DNA of 11,877 nucleotides from an uncultured Woeseia sp. (GCA_937925605.1 CALALV010000119.1:1-11877), one strand, 5' to 3'; numbered from the stretch's first letter, positions 1 through 7,310 are shown. Program-made: numbers and translations. Notes: generated by a model from the letters alone, not told the origin.

Positions 1-2
1 CG

Positions 3-1178
3 GCGCTGTCCGGCCGGCGCCTGAACGCCGGGCTGGTCGGCGCCGAGACGGCGCTCGAGATGCCGGTCGCACCCGAACCGGACGTCGCGAGCTACGGCTA
101 CGCCTTCGACTGGTCCGGCTACTACGCGCCGCGCGCGCTGTACCGGCTGCTCGACGCGGGCGTCATCGTGCGCGTGTCGCTCGAGCCGCTCGCGGTGCAG
201 ACGACCCGCGGCCGCGTCGATCTCCCGCGCGGCGCGATCACGGTACCGTTCGACCGCCAGCAAGTCGCGCGCGAGCGCATCCACGAGCTCGTCGCGCGCG
301 CCGCGGCCGAGGACGGTGTCACGGTGCACGCGCTGAGCTCGGGCCGCAGCGCCGGCAACAGCTCGGATCTCGGCGGGCAGTTCTTCAAGCCGGTGAAAAA
401 ACCGGAGGTGCTGCTGGCCGTCGGCCGCGAGGTCAGCTGGTACGACGCGGGCGAGGCCTGGCACCTGCTCGACCTGCGCATGCAGATGCCGGTCACGCTG
501 CGCGAGCGCGACCGGCTCGGCGGCATCGCACTCGACGGCTACACGCACCTGGTGCTGCCGGGCGGCGACTACGAGGAATGGCAGCCGGAGTGGGCGCCGC
601 GGCTGCGCCAGTGGGTGGCCGAGGGCGGCACGCTGATCGGCATCCGCGAGGGCGCGGACTGGGCGCGCGCGAACGTGCTCGACTGGGTCGAGCCGCTGCC
701 GGGCGAGGCGCCGGTGGCGGCGCCGGCAACGGAGTCGGGGCACGCGCCGCTGCCGGAGCCCGGCGTCGAGCCGGAGCGGACCGCTTACGCGGACAAGGAG
801 CGCGTCGAGGCGCTCGACCTGATCGGCGGCGCGATTTTCGCGGGCGACCTCGATACGACTCACCCGCTGGGCTTCGGCTACGCGGAGCGGCGAATCGCGC
901 TGCACAAGAACACGACGGAGATTCAGCCGCGCCCGCTGAACCCGTTTGCGACGGTCATCGCCTACGCGACGCCGCCGCTGCTGTCGGGCTACGCGTCGCA
1001 GGCGAACCAGGACGCGCTCGAGGGCACGGCGGCGCTGATCGCGGAGCGGCGCGGCGAGGGCAGCGTGGTCCTGTTCGCCGACAACCCGAACTTCCGCGGG
1101 ACCTGGTACGGCACGAACAAGCTGTTCCTGAACGCGCTGTTCTTCTCGAAGGCGTTCGAGCCGCCGCGCGAGGACTGA
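3..1178 (+). CDS. M14-family zinc carboxypeptidase-like protein, C-terminal part (5' end outside window)
   Basis: The frame is open from base 3, so the gene begins upstream; the ATG at 60 is internal. The visible 391 residues resemble the C-terminal half of long (about 850-residue) secreted M14 metallopeptidases of Gammaproteobacteria. Recognisable stretches are the YAFDWSGYYAPRALYRLLDAG segment, the FFKPVKKPEVLLAVGRE segment, and a type-1 glutamine-amidotransferase-like fold around YTHLVLPGGDYEEW and GGTLIGIREG. The protein ends with a typical VVLFADNPNFRGTWYGTNKLFLNALFFS segment, split here as VVLFADNPNFRGTW and YGTNKLFLNALFFS. The zinc-binding HxxE and catalytic Glu of M14 would lie upstream, so catalytic competence cannot be judged. 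Members are expected to be exported and to trim peptides in the periplasm. A Pro/Ala/Glu-rich insert (about bases 700-780) interrupts the tail domain. The stop is TGA, and a strong hairpin follows 17 bp later, facing a convergent receptor gene. The family call rests on remembered family sequence, not on a search. Confidence 0.75.
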   Translation, partial: ALSGRRLNAGLVGAETALEMPVAPEPDVASYGYAFDWSGYYAPRALYRLLDAGVIVRVSLEPLAVQTTRGRVDLPRGAITVPFDRQQVARERIHELVARAAAEDGVTVHALSSGRSAGNSSDLGGQFFKPVKKPEVLLAVGREVSWYDAGEAWHLLDLRMQMPVTLRERDRLGGIALDGYTHLVLPGGDYEEWQPEWAPRLRQWVAEGGTLIGIREGADWARANVLDWVEPLPGEAPVAAPATESGHAPLPEPGVEPERTAYADKERVEALDLIGGAIFAGDLDTTHPLGFGYAERRIALHKNTTEIQPRPLNPFATVIAYATPPLLSGYASQANQDALEGTAALIAERRGEGSVVLFADNPNFRGTWYGTNKLFLNALFFSKAFEPPRED

Positions 1179-1195
1179 GGCGGGAAAAACCGGCC

Positions 1196-1230
1196 GGGGA
1201 CGCCGCCGGGGGGGGGCTGGCGGCGTCCCC
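1196..1230. terminator. Hairpin between convergent genes, probable bidirectional terminator
   Basis: A perfect 12-bp inverted repeat (arms 1196-1207 and 1219-1230, GGGGACGCCGCC and its complement) encloses an 11-base G-rich loop. It sits between the M14-like stop at 1178 and the receptor stop at 1242, where both transcripts must end. Read on the minus strand, a run of five T (from the A run at 1186-1190) lies a few bases past the stem, so termination of the receptor operon is the better supported direction. On the plus strand no T run follows. Confidence 0.65.
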
Positions 1231-1241
1231 GCGCCGGTGGC

Positions 1242-3992
1242 TCAGAGAGCCCAGGTCAGGCTTAGCGAGTAGCTCGAGCCGGGGTCTTCCTCGAAGGTCG
1301 TGACGCCCTGGCGCTCGATCTCGATGGTCTCGCCGAGCAGGTTCTGCGCCTTCGCCTTGATCGTGATCGTGTCGGTCGGGTACCACGACCAGGTGACGTC
1401 CAGCGAGTGGAACGGCTGCTCGTAGCCGTCCGGCGCGCCGTTGCGGCCGGCGACGTAGAGCCGCTCGCCGAACACGTTGTAGACCAGCGAGGCCGTGTGC
1501 CGTGCGTCCGGCGAGTCGTAGCCGAGCATCAGGTTGGCCACGTAGTCCGACGCGCCGGCGAGTTTCCGCACCGGGTTGGTCGGCGCGTCGGCGGCCGGGC
1601 CGGCGACCAGCTCGGAGTCCTGCAGCGTCAGGTTGCCCTGGACGAACATCGTGTCGAAGAAGCCGCCGAGAAAACCGAGCTCTTTCAGCCCTTCGAACTC
1701 GATGCCGGTGACTTCCGCCGAGGTCGCGTTGACGATCTCGCGCGCCGTGTTCGTGTCGGACGCAGCCGACTCGAAAAACTCGATCGGGTTCGCGATGTCC
1801 TTGTAAAAGGCCGTGACGGTCACGTTGTCGCCGCTCGCGAAGAACCACTCGGCGCGCAGGTCGAAGTTGTTGACGTCCGAGGGCACGACGCCCGGGTTGC
1901 CGTCGACCAGGTCGTCGGTGATCGGGTCCACGTAACTCGCGTGCGGGATCTCGCGCAGTTCCGTCCGGATCGCGGTCTGGCTGAAGCCCGCGCGCAGCTG
2001 GAAGGTCTCGGCCCACACGTCGCCCATCCCGGTGACGGCCGCGGACGGGTAGACACGGTCCTCGAGGAAAGTGCCGCGCTCCAGGACCTCAGGGTCGGTC
2101 GAGACCTGCGGGCTTTCCGCCGTGTAACCGAACGGGTTCCAGTCCAGGGCGACCTGCCGGTAGTCCTCCCAGCGCGCGCCGACGGCGACGCGCCAGGTGT
2201 CGTTCCAGGTCCAGTCGACCTGGCCGAACACGGCGTCGGTCATCGTCGCCGCGAGGTAGCTCTGGTTGTTGGTGCCCTGGATGTCGAACACGAAGTTGTT
2301 CGCCGGGTCGAGCACGTTCGCGTCCGAGAACACGCGGTCCAGCTCGCCGTCGAGATTGTCGACGTCGCCGACGGACAGCGCGCCCAGGCTGAACTGCAGC
2401 TGCCGGTAGGTGCGGGCCTTGCGCTTGTGGTCGTAGCCGAAGGAAAGCTCCCAGGCTGAGTCGCGCGTGTAGATCGGCAGGCTGACCATCCAGCCGTAGT
2501 TCGTCACCTCGTCGTCGAGCTCGGTGAAGCGGTAGTCCGCGGCCGTCGCGCTCAGCGTCACGCTCTCGTCCCGCACCGCCCCGGTGTCGGGATCGGTCAC
2601 GGTCTGCGAGGCGATGCTGACCTGGTTCGGGATCTGCGTCTCCGCCGTCGCCCCGGAGTGGAACCACTGGAACGACGCCCCCTCCGGCGTCCAGCCGAGC
2701 AGCCGGTCGAGGACCGGCAACAGGCTGCGCGTCGCCTCGCCGAGGTAGTGCGTGCCCTTGACCTGGTTGACCAGCATGTCGCGCTGCTCGAACTGGAAGC
2801 GGTAGTTGCGGAAGCCGATGCCGTCCTCGCGCTGGCGGTTCTCGTTGAAGAAGTCGCGGATCGCGGTTTCGTCGTCGGTGTTGCGCAGGTACAGCGTGGT
2901 CGTCTCGAGCCGGTGGTCGTCGGTGAACTGCGCGCCGAGGTTCAGCGTGCCGGTGATGTTTATCGAGCGGGTCGACTCGTTCTCGAAGTCGGTACGCTGC
3001 TCCGGGAAGTTGAAGTTGCGTGACCTGGCGAGGGTCTCGCGCCACTGCGTCTCGTACGCGGCGCCCAGCTGCGCGCCGAACTGCCAGTCGTCGCCGGCTT
3101 CCCAGGCGTTGCCGAGCGAGCCCTTGAGCTTGATGTCCGGGTGCGGGTCGCGCCGCTCGAGGCCGACCTGGCGGTTCAGCTCGAGTCCCATCTGCCGGTT
3201 GATCCGCTGCGCGTCGGCCAGCGTCGCCGCGGGGTCCTCGGCGCGCAGCTGGCCCAGGATGCCCTGGACGTCGACGTTGCCCTGGAAGCGGTCGATCTGC
3301 GCGAGCAGGCTGCCGGAGATTGCGCGCGCGCCGTCGTCGCTGCCGAAGTCGTCGCCCGCACTGCCGGGATAGCTGAAGACCTCGCCGCTGACCCGCGAAT
3401 TGTAGCCGCTGCCGATCTCGACGCCGGCCCTGAAGCCGTCCGGCACGCCCTTCGTGCGGATGTCCACGCTGCCGCCGCCGAAGTTGGCCGACAGCTCCGG
3501 TGACCAGGTCTTCTGCACCTTCAGCGACTCGACGGCCGAGGTCGGGAAGATGTCGAGCGGGATGACGTTGCGGGTCAGGTCCGGCGACGGGATGAACGCG
3601 CCGTTCAGCGACGTCGACGAGTAGCGCTCGCCGAGCCCGCGGATATAGACGAAACGGTCATTGACCAGCGACAGTCCCGGCATGCGCCGCAGCGCATCGG
3701 CGACGGTCGAATCGCCGAGGCGCGCGATCGTGTCGGCGCCGAGCACGTCGACGACCGCGTCGTCGTCCAGGCGCTCGTCGAGCAGCTGCTGGCTCGCGCT
3801 GCGGAAGCGGCCGAGGACGACGACCTCCTCGATGCCCTCGTCGCCGTTGCTTTCGCTGCTCTCCGCCGGGGGCAGAGCCGGGGAGGCGAGCCCCGGCTGT
3901 GCTTCCGTTTCCTGGGCCGCGGCGGGCAGTGCCCAGATGGCCGCGCTCACGGCGAGCGCCAGTGCCCGGCACTTCTCGATCGATGTCTTCAT
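1242..3992 (-). CDS. TonB-dependent outer-membrane receptor
   Basis: This 916-residue protein is an outer-membrane beta-barrel importer powered by TonB. Residues 1-26 form a signal peptide with a likely cut after the AAA preceding QETEAQ. A TonB-box-like EEVVVLGRF lies at about 55-63. The plug domain spans about 64-182, with DALRRMPGLSLVNDRFVYIRG written here as ALRRMPGL (100-107) and VYIRGLGERYSS (115-126), ending in NFGGGSVDIRTK. The rest is barrel, finishing in SLSLTWAL rather than the usual terminal aromatic. No N-terminal STN or carboxypeptidase-like domain is present, so sigma/anti-sigma signalling through this receptor is unlikely. The ATG at 3992 was chosen because it gives the signal peptide; a Shine-Dalgarno-like AGGAT lies rather far upstream. 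The gene starts 23 bp after the stop of the beta-helix lipoprotein gene, so the two are almost certainly one transcript. The substrate is not evident from the protein; the promoter region hints at phosphate control. Confidence 0.92.
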   Translation of the reverse strand: MKTSIEKCRALALAVSAAIWALPAAAQETEAQPGLASPALPPAESSESNGDEGIEEVVVLGRFRSASQQLLDERLDDDAVVDVLGADTIARLGDSTVADALRRMPGLSLVNDRFVYIRGLGERYSSTSLNGAFIPSPDLTRNVIPLDIFPTSAVESLKVQKTWSPELSANFGGGSVDIRTKGVPDGFRAGVEIGSGYNSRVSGEVFSYPGSAGDDFGSDDGARAISGSLLAQIDRFQGNVDVQGILGQLRAEDPAATLADAQRINRQMGLELNRQVGLERRDPHPDIKLKGSLGNAWEAGDDWQFGAQLGAAYETQWRETLARSRNFNFPEQRTDFENESTRSINITGTLNLGAQFTDDHRLETTTLYLRNTDDETAIRDFFNENRQREDGIGFRNYRFQFEQRDMLVNQVKGTHYLGEATRSLLPVLDRLLGWTPEGASFQWFHSGATAETQIPNQVSIASQTVTDPDTGAVRDESVTLSATAADYRFTELDDEVTNYGWMVSLPIYTRDSAWELSFGYDHKRKARTYRQLQFSLGALSVGDVDNLDGELDRVFSDANVLDPANNFVFDIQGTNNQSYLAATMTDAVFGQVDWTWNDTWRVAVGARWEDYRQVALDWNPFGYTAESPQVSTDPEVLERGTFLEDRVYPSAAVTGMGDVWAETFQLRAGFSQTAIRTELREIPHASYVDPITDDLVDGNPGVVPSDVNNFDLRAEWFFASGDNVTVTAFYKDIANPIEFFESAASDTNTAREIVNATSAEVTGIEFEGLKELGFLGGFFDTMFVQGNLTLQDSELVAGPAADAPTNPVRKLAGASDYVANLMLGYDSPDARHTASLVYNVFGERLYVAGRNGAPDGYEQPFHSLDVTWSWYPTDTITIKAKAQNLLGETIEIERQGVTTFEEDPGSSYSLSLTWAL

Positions 3993-4015
3993 GGTCGCTT
4001 CGATCCTGCGTGGCT

Positions 4016-5686
4016 TTATTCGAACCAGAGGGCCTGGCCGCGGTTGGCCGGGTCGAGTCCGTAGGTCCAGTTCGCGGTCCAGTCGGGCTGGCCGAGGCTC
4101 AGGCCGCCGACGAAGCTGCCGTTCTGCGGCGCGCCGGCCGGGGCCGCGCCGTCCACCTGCATCGTCGCGTAGTCGATCGAGAAAACGGGAACCGTGCCCT
4201 CGAGAAGCTGCAGGTCCGTGTCAGCATTGGCGGTGGCATCGACGGCCGCGCCGTCCGCGATCGTCGCGAAGACGTTGCCGAGACCCTCGGCGAACGAGCG
4301 CTCGGTCGTGACGCCGTCCGGGAAAGTCTGCCCGCGGGTCGCCTCGGCGCAGGCGAAGATCGTCGAGTTGATGACGAGGTCGCCGTCCTGGGCCGCGTCC
4401 TGCGAACGGTTGTCGATGCGCAGGCAGTAGTTGTCGTTGCCGCTGGTCTGGTCGTTGGCGGCGAAGGAACCGACCAGCAGGGAGTCGTTGATCGTCGCGA
4501 AGATGCCCTCGCGCAGGCGCCAGCCGGCGCCCGGGTCGTGCGTGGCCGTCGCCGTGCCGTTGGCCGAGACGATGCAGGTCAGGTTGTTGATCGTCGGCCG
4601 GCTGTTGATGCCCTGGGCGATTGTGTCCTCGATCTGCTGGGCCGTCAGGCTGTCGAACGAGCCGATGCCGTCGGCCTCGATGCAGTGGTTGCCGTCGGTG
4701 GCCGACTGGATCACCAGCGCGTTCGTGATCGTGCCCGAGTAGCCCTCGTCGATGTCGATCGCATCGTCACGCACGTACAGAGCGACGAAGTTGTTGAAGT
4801 TGACCGCGCCGCCGAACATCTCGATGCCGTCGTCGTAGGTCGAGTAGACCTGCAGGTTGTTGATGATCGTGTTGCTGCCGACGCCGCCGAAGGAGATGCC
4901 GTTCAGCTCGTCGCCGTTGCCGACGGTCGCGCCCGTGTGCTTGACCACGACGTACTCGAGGCGACCCGAGCTGTCCGCGTTGTTGTCGCCGCCGTACTGC
5001 GACTCGTCCAGGCCCGCCGCGCCCTCGGCGTCGACGTGGCAGTCGGTCGTCGCGAGATCGCCGCCGGCGACCGAACCGGTGTAGGCGCACTTGTTCGTGA
5101 CGCCGAAACCGTTGATGACCATGCCGCCCCACTGCTGCACGTCTTCCGGGCCGACCGTGCCGTTGACGTCGGAGACCGAGGTGAACGTGATCGGCGCGTC
5201 CTCGCGGCCGACCGCGAAGAGCTGCGAGCCGCGGTTGATGATCATGAAGTCGGCGCTCGACTGGAACGCGAGCGTCGCGCCGGCCTCGACCGTCAGCACC
5301 GGGCCGTCGCCACCCTCGAAGATATTGGCCGCCGCGAGGTCCGCGTCGTTGTCGTAGGTCTCGCCGACGAACAGGCTGCCCTCGAAGATGTGCGCGCCGC
5401 CGCCGGCCAGCGCCGGGATCGTCAGGTCGACGGTCAGGTTGTTGCCGGCGTCGACGAATGACGGCGAGTAGCTGCAGTTCGTGCCGTCGTAGCTGCCCTG
5501 GATCGTTTGTCCGCCGCTGTTGACGTAAGACGCGCAGGGATTGCTGGTGCCGCCGCTGCCGCCGTTGTTGGTGGTGTTGTTGCTGTTCGTTACCGTCGTC
5601 GCGGGCTGGATGTTGATGTCTCCGCTGCCACAACCGACGACCGTTACGCTGGCAGCGAGTGCCGCGAACACGTGCTTGCGATTCAT
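4016..5686 (-). CDS. Lipoprotein with predicted parallel beta-helix, partner of the adjacent receptor
   Basis: The start at 5686 gives MNRKHVFAALAASVTVVGC, a lipoprotein signal with lipobox VVGC and acylated Cys19. A GGAG precedes it by about 10 bases. The open frame extends 49 codons further upstream, but that part is Arg/Gln-rich and lacks a signal, so I reject it. The mature protein (556 residues with signal) begins with a flexible Thr/Asn/Gly linker (about 28-49), then a repetitive beta-strand body. Landmarks are WGGMVINGFG at 186-195, the acidic turns DDGIEMFGG at 285-293 and DDAIDIDEGY at 307-316, and many xxIxNxxV rungs, all typical of right-handed beta-helices. Eight non-lipid cysteines (two being C51 and C71, then C200 and C216) could form disulfides. 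Similar lipoproteins are often miscalled transporter or kinase. No catalytic motif is seen; a substrate-capturing surface lipoprotein feeding the receptor is my inference from position. It is the first gene of the operon. Confidence 0.8.
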   Translation of the reverse strand: MNRKHVFAALAASVTVVGCGSGDINIQPATTVTNSNNTTNNGGSGGTSNPCASYVNSGGQTIQGSYDGTNCSYSPSFVDAGNNLTVDLTIPALAGGGAHIFEGSLFVGETYDNDADLAAANIFEGGDGPVLTVEAGATLAFQSSADFMIINRGSQLFAVGREDAPITFTSVSDVNGTVGPEDVQQWGGMVINGFGVTNKCAYTGSVAGGDLATTDCHVDAEGAAGLDESQYGGDNNADSSGRLEYVVVKHTGATVGNGDELNGISFGGVGSNTIINNLQVYSTYDDGIEMFGGAVNFNNFVALYVRDDAIDIDEGYSGTITNALVIQSATDGNHCIEADGIGSFDSLTAQQIEDTIAQGINSRPTINNLTCIVSANGTATATHDPGAGWRLREGIFATINDSLLVGSFAANDQTSGNDNYCLRIDNRSQDAAQDGDLVINSTIFACAEATRGQTFPDGVTTERSFAEGLGNVFATIADGAAVDATANADTDLQLLEGTVPVFSIDYATMQVDGAAPAGAPQNGSFVGGLSLGQPDWTANWTYGLDPANRGQALWFE

Positions 5687-5865
5687 ATTGGATGTACTCC
5701 GGACTGGCTGTTGCCGGTCCCTTTGATCTTGTCGACCGGCTGCGATTGAAATCCTGTTCCCGTGCCGGCGCTGCCGGTGCCGCGCGTGCCCCGGTGACAT
5801 GCCGGGAACCGTGCAGCCGTAGCCGCGTTGCACGAATGCGTCGCGGCTCGCGGGATTTGCGGAGG

Positions 5866-5871
5866 AATCTA
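5866..5871 (-). promoter_or_regulatory. Candidate -10 element (TAGATT) of the lipoprotein/receptor operon
   Basis: On the minus strand TAGATT matches TATAAT at 4 of 6 positions. It lies exactly 10 bp downstream of the last 7-mer of the array (5882-5888), the spacing between Pho box and -10 in phoA-type promoters, where the box replaces the -35. A start of transcription near 5859 would give an untranslated leader of about 170 bases before the ATG at 5686. The hexamer itself is weak and was picked because of the spacing. Confidence 0.4.
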
Positions 5872-5881
5872 CAGCGGGAAT

Positions 5882-5921
5882 GTGGACGGTCGGTGACAGC
5901 CGCGTGACGGCTTCGTTACGT
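5882..5921 (-). promoter_or_regulatory. Pho-box-like array, four 7-bp half-sites at 11-bp steps
   Basis: On the plus strand the 7-mers GTGGACG (5882), GTGACAG (5893), GTGACGG (5904) and GTTACGT (5915) start exactly 11 bp apart. Read on the minus strand they resemble the PhoB half-site CTGTCAC; the best, at 5893-5899, is a full match. PhoB boxes are tandem 7-bp half-sites with 4-bp spacers, the same geometry. The array points toward the lipoprotein/receptor operon. The outer copies are weak (about 4 of 7 matches), so PhoB is the favoured but not the only possible binder. Other OmpR-family response regulators also bind direct repeats with about 10-11 bp spacing. Confidence 0.55.
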
Positions 5922-5958
5922 CGGCGAAAGCCTTGCCGGACCGCTATTCGGCGGGACG

Positions 5959-5976
5959 GTTACGATCGTGTTACAG
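5959..5976 (-). promoter_or_regulatory. Second Pho-box-like pair, in register with the first array
   Basis: The plus-strand 7-mers GTTACGA (5959) and GTTACAG (5970) are again 11 bp apart with a 4-bp spacer, and their offset from the first array (5970 minus 5893 is 77, seven steps of 11) keeps the same helical face. GTTACAG differs from the consensus GTGACAG at one position. It may be an upstream accessory site; a weak AATAGC ten bases downstream could even serve its own promoter. Confidence 0.4.
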
Positions 5977-6230
5977 CGCCGCGAACGCGCCGGTCAGCCC
6001 GTAGCACCAGCCCGGGGTTGGCGCCCGGGGGCGGTGTCGTGGCGATTCCAGGGGAAAATCGAAGGCCAGGCACCACTTGGGCTGCGCATCGACGCCTGCT
6101 GTCGAACGTCCGCAGAGCAGCACCGGTGCGGCCCCCGGGGCTCGAAAATAAACCTGGCACTTCTTAGTTTCTCCGGACGCCGTTTCGACTATCCGGAAAG
6201 ATTACAGTCGCAGTACAGGGAGCGGATGCG

Positions 6231-7163
6231 TCAGGGCTGCAGGTCCACCCGGTAGCCGAGCGCGACGCGCAGGAAGTTCGAGGCGTCGCTCATGTCCGTC
6301 GCCACGTAGCGCAGCGTGTGCGAGTTCAGCCGTTCCACGTTCGGCAGGTAGGCGAGCAGCTCGACCGGCTGGTAATGCTTCAGGCTCAGGTCGAGCTCGA
6401 GCGGGCCCTCGAGCACGTAGGGCTCGAACTCGTCGATGCGGGCGATCGCAGCCCTGGTCCGCTCGCGGATCACGGTTCGCGCCGCGGCCGGGGTCAGCGT
6501 GCGCGCCGAGTGGAAACCGAGTGCCCACTTGACGACGGCACCCTCGACGTCGCCGATGATGACCTGGGTCTCCGCCACCGCGACGTCGTCGCCCGAGACC
6601 ATGATGACCGGCACGCCGAACTGCCCGGCGATCGCCGCGTTCATGCTCGCCTCCGACATCGACGTGCCATTGATGCGCAGGCCGGTCACGTTCGCGCTCG
6701 ACATCGTGTGCGCGCGCACGCCGCGCGTGTTCTCGGTGCTCGAGTGGTAGCCGAGGAAGATGACGCCGTCGAAGCTCTCGTCGATGCCGGCCATCATGCC
6801 GAGCTCGCGCGGCCAGGACCGGATCACGTTGATGTCGTTCGGGATCATCTCGATCAGCAGGTTCTGGCCATTGCCATGCGAGTCGCTGACCAGGATCTCG
6901 GTCGCGCCGGCCTCGCGTGCCGCCTCGATCGCGGCGTTGACCTCGAGCGTCATGAATTCGCGGAAGCGCTGGTACTCGAAGCCGTCGGGGCCCAGCTGGT
7001 CGCCGGTTACGACGCCGGCGACACCCTCCATGTCGGCGGAGATGTAGATCTTCAGTCCGTCGGCCGCGGCCGGTTCGCGCGCGGCGGGCTCCTGCGCGGC
7101 AGGTTGCTGCGCGGCGGCCGAAGCCAGCGCCAGTGTCGTCAGCAGGCCGAAGATCGCTCGCAT
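6231..7163 (-). CDS. Exported M55-family (DppA-like) D-aminopeptidase-like protein
   Basis: This 310-residue protein has a signal peptide (1-18, cut before QQPAAQ), a short Glu-Pro-Ala-Ala repeat linker (about 19-34), and an M55 peptidase domain from about 37 to the end. By alignment from memory to Bacillus subtilis DppA, the zinc ligands are all present: Asp44 and Glu46 in SADMEG, His96 in DSHG, His140 in GYHSS and Glu171 in SMSEASMNA. The first four keep a constant offset of 36 from DppA numbering. The proposed DppA nucleophile Cys115 corresponds to Ala151, and the whole protein contains no cysteine. M55 enzymes release N-terminal D-amino acids from short peptides in a decameric, zinc-dependent assembly; DppA is cytoplasmic, while this one appears exported. 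A strong AGGGGGA Shine-Dalgarno (7168-7174) supports the ATG at 7163. It is transcribed away from the phosphodiesterase gene and seems monocistronic. Confidence 0.88.
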   Translation of the reverse strand: MRAIFGLLTTLALASAAAQQPAAQEPAAREPAAADGLKIYISADMEGVAGVVTGDQLGPDGFEYQRFREFMTLEVNAAIEAAREAGATEILVSDSHGNGQNLLIEMIPNDINVIRSWPRELGMMAGIDESFDGVIFLGYHSSTENTRGVRAHTMSSANVTGLRINGTSMSEASMNAAIAGQFGVPVIMVSGDDVAVAETQVIIGDVEGAVVKWALGFHSARTLTPAAARTVIRERTRAAIARIDEFEPYVLEGPLELDLSLKHYQPVELLAYLPNVERLNSHTLRYVATDMSDASNFLRVALGYRVDLQP

Positions 7164-7188
7164 GGTGTCCCCCTGATTGTCAGTGTCA

Positions 7189-7203
7189 CGAACCCGTGGT
7201 TCG
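7189..7203. promoter_or_regulatory. Inverted repeat at the predicted transcription start, possible operator
   Basis: CGAACC (7189-7194), spacer CGT, GGTTCG (7198-7203) is a perfect 6-bp inverted repeat. It abuts the extended -10 of the M55-like gene and covers the predicted +1. A repressor bound here would block transcription; alternatively it forms a small hairpin at the 5' end of the mRNA. The left arm with flanking bases (CGAACCC then G/A then TG) recurs at 7286-7295 near the divergent phosphodiesterase gene. Confidence 0.35.
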
Positions 7204-7204
7204 C

Positions 7205-7213
7205 ATCATATCA
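7205..7213 (-). promoter_or_regulatory. Extended -10 promoter of the M55-like gene
   Basis: On the minus strand TGATATGAT is an extended -10 (TG, one base, then TATGAT, 5 of 6 to consensus). No good -35 is seen 17 bp upstream, as is usual for extended -10 promoters. Transcription would start near 7198, giving a leader of about 35 bases before the ATG at 7163. Confidence 0.55.
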
Positions 7214-7282
7214 GCGCGACGCACGAGGCCCGCGGCGGCGGAGTGCATGCCGGCCCCGGCGTGGTCCGTCGGCCCTGAAATG

Positions 7283-7310
7283 TTGCGAACCCATGCGTCG
7301 GGACACTAGT
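7283..7310 (+). promoter_or_regulatory. Weak candidate promoter of the phosphodiesterase gene
   Basis: TTGCGA (7283-7288) and ACTAGT (7305-7310) are separated by 16 bp, matching sigma-70 hexamers at about 4 and 3 of 6 positions. The start near 7317 would exclude the in-frame ATG at 7293 and favour the ATG at 7338. The match is poor and could be chance. Confidence 0.2.

Larger units (their letters stand above)
5687..6230. other. Non-coding stretch upstream of the lipoprotein/receptor operon
   Basis: This 544-bp gap separates the lipoprotein start from the stop of the M55-like gene; both neighbours lie on the minus strand. Short open frames cross it on both strands, but none has a convincing ribosome binding site or recognisable protein, so I treat it as non-coding. 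It holds the Pho-box-like arrays and promoter described separately. Distal to them are GC-rich palindromic segments (repeated CCCGGGG at 6011-6017 and 6024-6030) of unknown role. The end nearest the M55-like stop (6168-6200) is locally A/T-richer, with two TCCGGA copies (in + strand order CTCCGGACG and ATCCGGAAA). These could pair as a weak 6-bp stem, a poor terminator candidate. Confidence 0.6.

Noticed and set aside
955..2016. 353-codon minus-strand frame overlapping the receptor and M14-like genes
   Set aside because: It is an alternate reading frame of the receptor coding strand, very Arg-rich, with no domain.
3899..5461. 520-codon plus-strand open frame opposite the lipoprotein gene
   Set aside because: It is an Arg/Val/Asp-rich low-complexity translation with no signal peptide or domain, fully antisense to a gene with a lipobox and clear family features. 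GC-rich DNA produces such frames.
5794..5800. Isolated GTGACAT resembling another Pho half-site
   Set aside because: It is in the 11-bp register but lies downstream of the proposed promoter and has no adjacent partner half-site, so it is probably chance.
5687..5833. N-terminal 49-residue extension of the lipoprotein from the ATG at 5833
   Set aside because: The extension is Arg/Gln-rich and would place the lipobox internally; the ATG at 5686 has its own GGAG and a textbook lipoprotein signal.
5968..6255. 95-codon plus-strand open frame in the non-coding gap
   Set aside because: There is no ribosome binding site and no recognisable protein, and its 3' end overlaps the M55-like gene antisense.
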